From Ambrosia x helenae (lineage: Eukaryota; Streptophyta; Magnoliopsida; Asterales; Asteraceae), in the NCBI GenBank assembly GCA_030844895.1, contig CM061232.1, positions 82,912,555 through 82,976,554 of the forward strand: DNA of 64,000 bases, read 5' to 3'. Of this stretch, positions 55,803 through 64,000 are shown one piece after another; within the stretch, counting starts at the first letter, position 1, and each line of letters opens with the position of its first letter. The translations under genes and the position numbers were made by a program. The notes below the pieces were generated by a model. It did not search any database. It had not been told where the DNA came from and saw only the letters and a program-made list of their open reading frames with translations.

Positions 55803-57698
55803 TATATATATATACTTATATATATATATATTATGGTGTACATAATTGTATAAGTATAATTTATATAAAATGGCGAAATATATAAAGTCTCGTCCATTGG
55901 AAATACGGATTAATATATTGAATATCATGCATTTGTAAATTGAGTTTTGGGTAAACTATAGACAACTTGTGCTGTCTGGATGGTATAAAAACAGAGGAAA
56001 CTCTGCCGGAATTTTATAAGATCCAGATCACAACGAGTGCACTATACTTTCCTAGAAACAAATGTACAAAACAAATATAGTTATCCGATTCTATGATTAA
56101 TGATGAGCTATACGTTTCGTAGCACTAGTCCAATGTAAGTTACACACGAGTGGTAACAAGTGCGCAACTTGAGCACTACGACGTATGTTATCACCTAAAC
56201 TAAAATAAGTCGTGATTGGTTCGTTGAGTCACATCACTTTCTAGACTCGGATTCGTACATACGAATCTAGATAGTTGGATAATAGGCTTTTTTGTGTTAG
56301 ATTTTAAAGTGTCTTTGCTGGTAATTAGGACACAAAAGAGTGATTAATGATTCAAGCGTTGATAGTTAACTAAGCAAGAATACCCAGGTGAGTTCATGCC
56401 CCCACTTTTTACTGTTTTATAACTGTTTTAGGGGTGGAAGACATACTTGTTTTATGAAAACCTGTTTACTATAAAACGTAACAAAGATTTGATTATACAG
56501 ATTGGTATAAAAGGGAATAAATTGCATTGCATTATACAGACTGGTATAAAAAGGTATAATTTTTAATGGATTGTACAGATTGGTACAAAAAGAGATAAAT
56601 TGTATTGGATTATACAGATTTGTTATAAAGGGATTAACATGCGGGTATGATGAATAAAACTGGAAATACAGAATAATTGATGCCCTCTGGTTTGTGCACC
56701 GGTGGCTACGATTCTTTCGTGACACCAGTGTCAACCAACAGGTTGCCACTCACACTCCCAGCACATTTTAATCATTAGCCTTCAGAAAAGGCCGTTGTTT
56801 ATGTTGTAGTACTATTGGGTTGACGCCCCCGTTTTCATGATCAAGGTATTTTATTTGATTGTCATGGGATAAGAACGGCACCCCATGAACAAAGTTATGG
56901 ATTGAAAAATGAATATAAACATCAACAAGTCCCTCTTGGATAAGAACGGCACCCCAGGAAGAAAGTTATGGATTGATTAAAAGCCTTTGGATACATCATG
57001 CTTGTAGAATTTGCAACCCTACTTGATTCTATTCTAGTAATACGGAAATCATACGCCTTTTGTTTTTAAAAGCTAAGAAATATGAGTAATTTCTTTAAAA
57101 CCTGTAAATGCGACAATCGCTTTTTATTTTATAAAAACATGTTGGCATCGAACGTTTTTGTGTTACTACTTTTGCTTTTAAATACATTTTATACTATGGG
57201 AAGAAATCTCATTATTGAACAGGATGGTTCAGGTTGGGTGATTAATAGGAAGAAATCACGTTATTGGATATGGGTTTACAAAGTACAAATATAAAACCAT
57301 GAACTCACCAACTTTATGTTGACGTCTTTAAGTATGTCTTTCAGGTTTAGATTTTGGCAATGGCATGGTTGGAATAGGCAAACATCTTGGAACTGGAAAC
57401 CCAAGAGTCTTAGAAATGGCGTTTGGAGTTCAAAGAGTCTTAGAAATATATATTCCGCTGCATAGTATTAAAGAGATCAACCCACAAGGAAATTCGGGGT
57501 GTGACAATTATTACTCCACGCTCTTGTGTCGGGTGTCTGCGACTTGACCAAAGTTCCTTCGTATTAAGCTCATATCTCACGAACACCTACAAAACACATA
57601 TACACTAATAAATAACTAAGACCGACTAAAAAACACAATAAAATACTCAAAAGTATACATAATTAACATGTTAACAAGGTGTTTTCACAAACACATCA

Positions 57699-58057
57699 CC
57701 TATGTTACCCATTCTACCCTCTACCACCTCCCACAAAATTATCCAACCGTTCCAAACCTTGCATCTTTATTGGATACCCCTCAAATCATCGTGGTTATAA
57801 ATGCTTTGACCTCAATTCTCATCAAGTCTTTATATCACGACACGTTCAATTTGAGGAGTCCATCTTTCCTTATTCCATTCAACATCCTCAGCCCGCTACC
57901 TCCTACAACTTTCTTTACCAAGACCTATCTCCACTCCTATGGCCTCATATCCACGAGACAACTACACCTCCTGCCCCACTCGACCCCACTCTCCCTACTT
58001 CCCCAGCCCAACACACCGGCCCAACACCTCCCTCCTCACCCGGCCCATCCAACTAGC
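57699..58057 (+). pseudogene. pol: Copia Pol continuation (post-integrase region)
   Basis: This is the right flank of the 38-kb insertion. Starting at the TSD CCTAT, the frame reads on with a CYP-type segment, then CIFIGYPSNHRGYKC and FISRHVQFEE. These are characteristic of the region between integrase and reverse transcriptase in Copia Pol. It becomes Pro/Thr-rich and is cut at 58057 by element C. The reverse transcriptase of this copy is not in the window. Confidence 0.85.
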
Positions 58058-59555
58058 TGTGACAACCTGCCCCCTTCACTTTTCATAAATGTGCATAATT
58101 GGTTCCTCAACTATTTCAAAATTTTAATTTTTAACCCTCGTATTTTAGTAGGACCAAAATTCGCAATTTAATAAAACTTATAATTTATATAAGTAAAAGT
58201 ATGCACGTTTTATACTCACATCTACACCCGAGCACGTATGTTTCAGACCTTGATACTCAAAGCCCTTAATTTTCGGTCCTAAAACAACTTAGAAACGGAA
58301 GGAAACAAGTTTATAACTTAAAATTGATTAAATTAGAAAAAAAAATTTTTTAGCCCTTCGCGGTCCGCTAAGACAGTCAAACAGTCAAAGTTCCAGTCAA
58401 AGTCCTAGTCAAAGTCTCAGTCAAAATCCTAGTCAAAAGTCCTACTCAAAGTCTCAGTCAAAATCCTAGTCAAAGTCCTAGTCAAATAATCAATTCATCT
58501 TAAAACCTTACTTATTGTGTTGACCAATTTTAACGCCTAATTGAATCCAAAACTAGTATAAAAACCCACCTATGACCCATTACACTTTGCACCTCTAAAT
58601 CGATTGTTTCAATTCGATTAAACTCTCCCTCATACCTTTCTTCTAGAGTATATTACTTCTACATTTGAAGCTTTGATTATAAGCTCTTGTAATTGGCGAA
58701 TTGGAAGCTTGATATTTTTCTTATTCGGTTTCTTTTCTTCTAAATTGGACTAGTTTCGTTGTTGAGTCTTTGGATTGCTCGCATTTTCACGCTCGCTTAG
58801 TCATCTAGTTATTTGGCGAAAGTGAGTATTTCCTATCCCCTTTTTGTCTTTATTCACTTTTGGGGTGTTACATGTACACTTATAAAAAATACACATACAA
58901 GTTCACATTTTTACAATACAATTCTAGTACATTGTGCATTTGCTTACATACGTGCTTTATGCCTAGACATTACATGTAGAATGCATTTGTACTTAGTGAA
59001 ATCATTAACCATGTACAAGCCGACCTTAACATTGGATAGCGCTATTGGATTGACAACCCGCCTAGGTGATTCTCCCCCTTTTTCATCGGAGAATCCATGG
59101 TCATTGTTAAGTTATTATCCATTTTTTTGGACAAGTACACCGCCGTTCATTTAGTACATTTATACAGTCACAGGATTGATTTCGCTCATTTGTATGATAC
59201 ATAGTTTACATAAATGCACTGTAGCTTTGCACTTGAATTGTATAACATTTTTCCAACTTACTATATGTATTAAAACTAGGAATGCTCACCAACATTTCAT
59301 ATGTTGACAAAACTTATTTTGTACATGTTTCGGGTGCAGTTTGATCTTAGTTCCATAGCATTGGATTTTAGTGCTTGCTTTTAATAATTTATTTCAAATT
59401 TCATGTTTTGTTTAGACTTATGTATTTTTCCCATTTCATCTATGTAAGACAATTTAAATTATTCAATAATATATTTACATTTTAGTACCATGAGCTATTG
59501 AGCAATCGTCACTACGTGACACCTCGATGATTCCGCCATCGGTTGGGGTGTTACA
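58058..59555 (+). repeat. 5' LTR of element C (1498 bp)
   Basis: It pairs with 62917-64000 (about 98% by eye over the shared part). The U3 part holds an array of AGTCAA motifs (58375-58486). A TATA-like GTATAAAAAC lies near 58556, the R-region TAGCGCTAT block at 59036-59100, and the conserved U5 end at 59478-59555. Confidence 0.93.
58375..58486 (+). promoter_or_regulatory. Array of nine AGTCAA motifs in U3 (W-box-like)
   Basis: AGTCAA recurs nine times, plus one ACTCAA variant, at about 12-base spacing with AGTCCT or AATCCT fillers. The complement TTGACT is the W-box core (TTGAC[T/C]) bound by WRKY factors. The array lies about 170 bases upstream of the TATA-like box. The second copy is at about 63235-63346. 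Confidence 0.6.
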
Positions 59556-59558
59556 GAT

Positions 59559-59575
59559 TGGTATCAGAGCCATGG
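59559..59575 (+). other. Primer binding site of element C (initiator tRNA-Met)
   Basis: TGGTATCAGAGCCATGG lies three bases after the LTR, identical to A and B. Confidence 0.95.
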
Positions 59576-60076
59576 TTATAGGGAATTAGGTTATTAGAAT
59601 GACTTTTAGCCTAGTCTATAACTAAGCTTACATTCACGAGTCCTCTCGTGATTATTTCTCTTTCTCCTATTATTTTCTTTCAAGATATTTTCGCTATGAT
59701 TCTTTCTCGTTATTCTTTCGGTGTGTTGTTTAAAGAAGAAGATACTCGTATTTCACAAATGAAACGATATCACCAAGTTAGGAGTGACATCCATACCTTG
59801 GTGATTAGTTTCACTCCTCTATATGTTATTTATCTTAGGAATATATCTTTGAGATAGGAGTGACATCCACACCTCAAAGAGTATTTCTTTCAAAAAGGAA
59901 CTTAACCACTAAGCTGGGAGTGATATCCTTAACTTAGTGATTGGTTTCATTCCACAATCGTTTTCAATTTTGAAATACATCTTTGAATTAGGAGTGAAAT
60001 CCAAATCTCAAGGATCTATTTTTGCATCTTGTTTTTAATCTCGCTAAAGTTTTGGAATTCACTATTGATGGGGCAT
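59576..60076 (+). repeat. Element C, imperfect repeats after the primer site
   Basis: A unit of about 60-75 bases with (T/C)AGGAGTGA(C/A)ATCC and a TTGGTGATT or TTAGTGATT segment recurs at about 59780, 59855, 59918 and 59988. The 69-codon frame at 59648-59857 overlaps it and shows no Gag similarity. Confidence 0.6.
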
Positions 60077-60212
60077 GTGCAATCTGGAAGGGTGAGTGCC
60101 TGTATCCTGAGTTTTCTGTCTAGGCCTGGTATTTCGTATAAATCCCAATCAGACGAGGGACCCGTATACCTACCTAGGAACTCTTGAGATGAGCATTCAC
60201 TTATAGGCTAAA
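60077..60212 (+). other. Conserved leader block of element C
   Basis: It has GTGCAATCTGGAAGGGTGAG, TTCTGTCTAGG, CCCAATCAGACGAGGGACCC and TCACTTATAGGCTAAA, as in A and B, although C has no gag after it. Confidence 0.75.
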
Positions 60213-62204
60213 TTACGCCCCCACAAGTCACTAGGAAATTTCAAATACTTGAGTTGGTCAAAGTTTCCTATAGAAACAATTCCAATGTTTTATATCATTG
60301 ATATTTATGTTTGTTTATCATTTGAAGATTCCATTTAATCACTTGATGTTTCATATGCCATTATTCATTGATCATTCGCTTTTGAATCCCTTATCATCAT
60401 TACTAAAACATTTGTTTGATATATTATCGCATTAAAGCTTATTTCACTTATGCTCATGATTTTTACACTATAAGGTATTACTCGTTTTGCGTTAAAACAT
60501 TTTTTACCCACGACTTAAGTTTTAAACTCTGTGTTTAACTTTGATCACATCCTGATTTTAGGAATGTTGCATCATCATACAATTAAAAATGAACATGGTT
60601 TTTCCAAACTTATTATTTCAACCTGTTTTATACATTCATGTTTACAAACTTACTTGATCGAAGTCACAGTATATCCTCATATACCTAATACTAATATTGC
60701 TGCACCCAGACTCCTAAGCCATAGCCAACTACCATTAGTCAGAACTTATTAGTCAGACTAAACTCATACATAAATGCCTACCTACACAATACGCACTAGT
60801 ACACTACTCTCTAAAACGATTAATTTGACAACTTATTCTATAAGTCTTTTCACAGCCTATTCGCCAAATTAGAACACACTTTTCATACACCTTGTGCCTT
60901 GAAACAAATAGCCCGCTATGAGCCCAAAGAGATGCCTTAACGATCTTTATAAAAAAAACGATCTTTCAATGTATAAAATTCGTAAAAGTTTGATAATTAA
61001 AGGGTTTCAAGTTTACCCAGTCCTAACGGGTAACACTTAGATTTTCTCAAACATTTCATAACAGTTAAAAATTTCCGACTTTTCAACCCACAAGTTAAAG
61101 AAATGTTTAAATACAGAAAATTTTATTTTCCAAAATTCGTCAAGGCATCTAGGATCATTCACAACCTTCACATCATTTTAAATCTTGGTCCTTCGAAACA
61201 CATTAGATTTACACACACTTCATGAAATGGTTTCATTTTGCATTTTATAAATTTGCATTGCATATTTTACAAATCAAATGTAAATCTGCATGTTTTCATA
61301 TAACGTATCCAATATAAGTTTTCGGGAGGAATTTGCAACTAATAATATACCTTATAACACTTTTCAAACTCGATTTCTCGTAAACACATGAAAATGTGTA
61401 CCTACGAAATCTTTTCAAGTGAACCTGTTTTGTAATTAAAACATTCTTCGGTTTCCAAAAAGTTATCCTCATACCAGTAGACTATACGTCTGTTCTGCGC
61501 ACTTTCATTTACAGTAAATTTCATTATTTTTTTACACCATTCTATTTAGTTACGTTCGTACATTATCTTATTATTTTTGTATTATTCTTTTGTTGGTAGT
61601 TATTTTCACGCGTTATTCGCAACTATTCTCGCACTAGTTATTAGTAGTTATTCTTACAACACCATTTTGAGCATTAATTTAACTCGTTTACTTTCATTTT
61701 GTGCAAATTGTGCGATTTACTCGATTTACGTTATGCTATTCTTTCAATCGAAATTTTTATGCTATACTTGTCTACTTACATGAACGCATATTTGGTATGC
61801 ATATTTTTTTTTTGTTGTGAGCAAAACGCTGTTATACTTTACATTATTTTGTTCATCATCATAGCCAACGAACATACTAATTGATAGCTCGTATGAGATC
61901 TAAGCCAGTTCCCATGTACGACTCGGCTCAGAGTATTCCTCTAACCCGAGGGGAACGATGTAATCCTCAGAGTTTATCAATATGGTTGTTTAGAGCCCAA
62001 TGATGTGAACAGAAATTTACCGGTTAAGGGTGAACCCGAAAGGTGAAGAACCCCTAATCATGTCTTATACTTACATATTAATCTCATTACGGTAAAAGGG
62101 TGAACCTGAAAGGGGAAGAACCTCTAACCGCATCTTATACTTGAGTAGTATCTACTACTTAACATATTTTGGTTGCACGCATTGTTTCTTGTATTACTTA
62201 TGTT
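60213..62204 (+). other. Interior of element C, no coding region seen
   Basis: This is about 2 kb of AT-rich sequence. Several frames of 60-75 codons (60531, 61577, 61699) are hydrophobic or low in complexity and do not resemble Gag, protease or Pol. A pair of GTGAACC(C/T)GAAAGG-GAAGAACC(C/T)CTAA segments lies at about 62031 and 62100. Confidence 0.6.
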
Positions 62205-62335
62205 AGTGTTATGGAAAAGCATAGCACCCTAGTGTAAGGTAAATCGATGATTACCGTCCGGAACGCAATCATGGATTTACAGGTACATGGGGGTGGTGTG
62301 TGATTCTACTTAGGCTATTGGTAGATAATCAGTAC
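62205..62335 (+). other. Conserved 3' block of element C
   Basis: It includes TGTAAGGTAAATCGATGATT, CGTCCGGAACGCAATCATG, GATTTACAGGTAC and a GGTGGTGTGTGATTCTA segment, matching A and B. The sequence from 62336 to 62903 has no recognised feature. Confidence 0.75.
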
Positions 62336-62903
62336 GAGTCCAAAGTATCAGTAGTGTGGTGGGTTAGCTGCGGTACACCCTATATATAAGCACGAGCGAT
62401 ACTGCGGGAGCGGACTAGGAGTCTGACCAAGAACCTACCCATTACTATCTCTTTATTAGATCGTTGACTAATAGCTAGCATTTTCGATAAGAATGTGCTT
62501 ACACGAGCTTCAATTCGACTTCCTAGAGTCTTTCTCTGAACCATCCACACAGAAAACACAAACTTTGTATACTCTTACACTCTCTGTTAGTCGAAATCCT
62601 GTTGCATGTCCTTAATAATGTTCGGTCAGAAACTTCTCTAAAGTAAGGGAAGCTACTATAACACTGCCCTGCCCTCACCAGTTACATACTTTTCCCAAAC
62701 CTTGCTCATTATAAACTCTTAATTCTCTAACCTTGGGTCAAACTTTAAGGATTTTCAAACTCTTATTTTGGGTATTAAACAACTACTTCAAACTTTGTCA
62801 AATCATGGCTGATGCATTTCTTAAAATCTACTTGCCTTTTTACAAATGTCTTTTGTTTAATGGAAACCTACACTAGAAAGTAATATCGGGACGAAATTTT
62901 TTT

Positions 62904-62916
62904 AAGTAGGGGAGAC
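62904..62916 (+). other. Polypurine tract of element C
   Basis: AAGTAGGGGAGAC lies directly before the 3' LTR, the same core as in A and B. Confidence 0.9.
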
Positions 62917-64000
62917 TGTGACAACCTGCCCCCTTCACTTTTCATAAATGTGCATAATTGGTTCCTCAACTATTTCAAAATTATAATTTTTAACCCTCGT
63001 ATTTTAGTAGGACCAAAATTCGCAATTTAATAAAACTTATAATTTTTATAAGTAAAAGTATGCACGTTTTATACTCGCATCTACACCCGAGCACGTATGT
63101 TTCAGACCTTGATACTCAAAGCCCTTAATTTTCGGTCCTAAAACAATTTAGAAACAGAAGGAAACAAGTCTATAACTTAAAATTGATTAAATTAGAAAAA
63201 ATATTTTTTTTAGCCCTTCGCGGTCCGCTAAGACAGTTAAACAGTCAAAGTTCCAGTCAAAGTCCTAATCAAAGTCTCAGTCAAAATCCTAGTCAAAAGT
63301 CCTACTCAAAGTCTCAGTCAAAATCCTAGTCAAAGTCCTAGTCAAATAATCAATTCATCTTAAAACCTTACTTTATTGTGTTGACCAATTTTAACGCCTA
63401 ATTGAATCCAAAACTAGTATAAAAACCCACCTATGACCCACTACACTTTGCACCTCTAAATCGATTGTTTCAATTCGATTAAACTCTCCCTCATACCTTT
63501 CTTCTAGAGTATATTACTTCTACATTTGAAGCTTTGATTATAAGCTCTTGTAATTGGCGAATTGGAAGCTTGATATTTTTCTTATTCGGTTTCTTTTCTT
63601 CTAAATTGGACTAGTTTCGTTGTTGAGTCTTTGGATTGCTCGCATTTTCACGCTCGCTTAGTCATCTAGTTATTTGGCGAAAGTGAGTATTTCCTATCCC
63701 CTTTTTGTCTTTATTCACTTTTGGGGTGATACATGTACACTTATACAAAATACACATACAAGTTCACATTTTTACAATACAATTCTAGTACATTGTGCAT
63801 TTGCTTACATACGTGCTTTATGCCTAGACATTACATGTAGAATACATTTGTACTTAGTGAAATCATTAACCATGTACAAGCCGACCTTAACATTGGATAG
63901 CGCTATTGGATTGACAACCCGCCTAGGTGATTCTCCCCCTTTTTCATCGGAGAATCCATGGTCATTGTTAAGTTATTATCCATTTATTGGATAAGTACAC
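62917..64000 (+). repeat. 3' LTR of element C, cut by the window edge
   Basis: It matches 58058-59140 almost base for base, including the AGTCAA array (about 63235-63346) and the R-region block (63896-63960). About 415 bases are expected beyond the window. Confidence 0.93.

Larger units (their letters stand above)
50577..57506 (+). mobile_element. Gypsy solo LTR carrying a Mutator-like element
   Basis: It begins TGTGACAACCGG and ends GGGGTGTGACA, with the perfect TSD ATTAT (50572-50576 and 57507-57511). About 3.45 kb is left once the Mutator-like element is removed, close to the related 3.7-kb LTR at 38102. A TATTTAAAG-type promoter (about 51251), a CT-rich leader (51355-51430) and a GT-rich stretch (51440-52070) are present. 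The open frames at 51544-51888 and 51809-52072 lie in that stretch and look compositional. The strand is inferred from similarity to 38102. Confidence 0.8.
19532..57698 (-). mobile_element. Athila/Tat-like gypsy element, non-autonomous, with nested insertions
   Basis: It begins TGATCGCG and ends CACATCA, with the perfect TSD CCTAT at 19527-19531 and 57699-57703, inserted in the host Copia pol. It has a tRNA-Asp primer site (49664-49681), LTRs of about 1.08 kb, and only a late-gag remnant. About 4.6 kb remains once the nested Copia and gypsy insertions are subtracted, far too short for an autonomous member. No reverse transcriptase or integrase belongs to it. It carries the Tork-like Copia in its internal region and a gypsy LTR in its 5' LTR. 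Confidence 0.85.
49685..57698 (-). repeat. 5' LTR of the Athila-like element, interrupted
   Basis: About 1.08 kb of LTR is split into 49685-50576 and 57512-57698 by the gypsy LTR insertion (TSD ATTAT). A (TTA)n microsatellite near 50503-50550 precedes the insertion point. The right 105 or so bases (57590-57698) have no match in the other LTR because it is truncated. Confidence 0.88.
58058..64000 (+). mobile_element. Element C: non-coding gypsy-type LTR element (right end outside window)
   Basis: It begins TGTGACAACCTGCCCCC at 58058, preceded by CTAGC, and interrupts the host Copia pol. The 5' LTR is 58058-59555, the primer site 59559-59575, the interior 59576-62903, the polypurine tract 62904-62916, and the 3' LTR starts at 62917 and is cut by the window edge. 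No Gag or Pol is recognisable in the 3.3-kb interior, so it is a LARD-like non-autonomous element. U5, primer site, leader block and 3' block match A and B. Confidence 0.88.

Noticed and set aside
57668..58171. 167-codon frame
   Set aside because: It is a shadow of the Copia Pol frame at 57699-58057 and crosses into the LTR of element C.
58375..58486. CRISPR-like array of regularly spaced AGTCAA
   Set aside because: Repeats of six bases with six-base fillers in a plant LTR are a minisatellite or enhancer array. There are no spacers and no cas genes.

Overview
This is repeat-dominated nuclear DNA of a flowering plant. The evidence is a stack of Ty1/copia and Ty3/gypsy LTR retrotransposons with plant-type primer sites (initiator tRNA-Met and tRNA-Asp), Helitron 3' ends of the plant CTAG type, tRNA-derived SINEs, TTA-flanked MITEs and a long-TIR Mutator-like element. 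The gag style and the gag-only elements resemble what I know from Asteraceae, but that assignment is an inference. I see no confident single-copy gene. The best host-gene candidate is a 100-residue ORF at 3094-3396.

Layout, 1-17 kb: a Helitron 3' end (to 1099), a second Helitron end on the minus strand (from 1532), an LTR remnant (from 1890), the small ORF, two SINEs, two further Helitron ends (4273, 4890), and a duplicated block (4891-6985 and 8815-14260). Both copies of the block carry the same Tourist-like MITE. The second copy later received a TIR element with Helitrons inside it, a Copia solo LTR that itself carries a hAT-like element, and another MITE. A 36-bp minisatellite (14170-14757 and 16604-16915) is split by a solo LTR (14758-16597).

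Layout, 17-58 kb: a set of nested insertions whose order can be read from target-site duplications (TSDs). A decayed plus-strand Copia (from about 17.07 kb, pol resuming at 57699) was hit by a minus-strand Athila/Tat-like element (19532-57698, TSD CCTAT). That element was hit by a minus-strand Tork-like Copia (21249-47860, TSD CATAT) and, in its 5' LTR, by a gypsy LTR (50577-57506, TSD ATTAT) that contains a Mutator-like element. The Tork-like Copia was hit by two gag-only gypsy elements: A (26017-33428, minus, TSD GCAGT) and B (34391-46033, plus, TSD GTCAA). The gag of B was in turn broken by a gypsy solo LTR (38102-41837, TSD GTAAC). From 58058 a third gypsy-type element, C, with no recognisable coding region, runs off the window.

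How the parts relate: A, B and C differ in U3 but share nearly the same U5 end, primer site, untranslated leader block, 3' block and polypurine tract. A keeps an open gag, B has a broken gag, and C has none. This suggests a family of non-autonomous elements mobilised in trans by one autonomous partner that is not in the window. The most unusual feature is that the LTRs of A and B carry two and three tRNA-like modules respectively. Each has an A-box-like and a B-box sequence and is followed by a T-run, which is the arrangement of a small RNA polymerase III unit.
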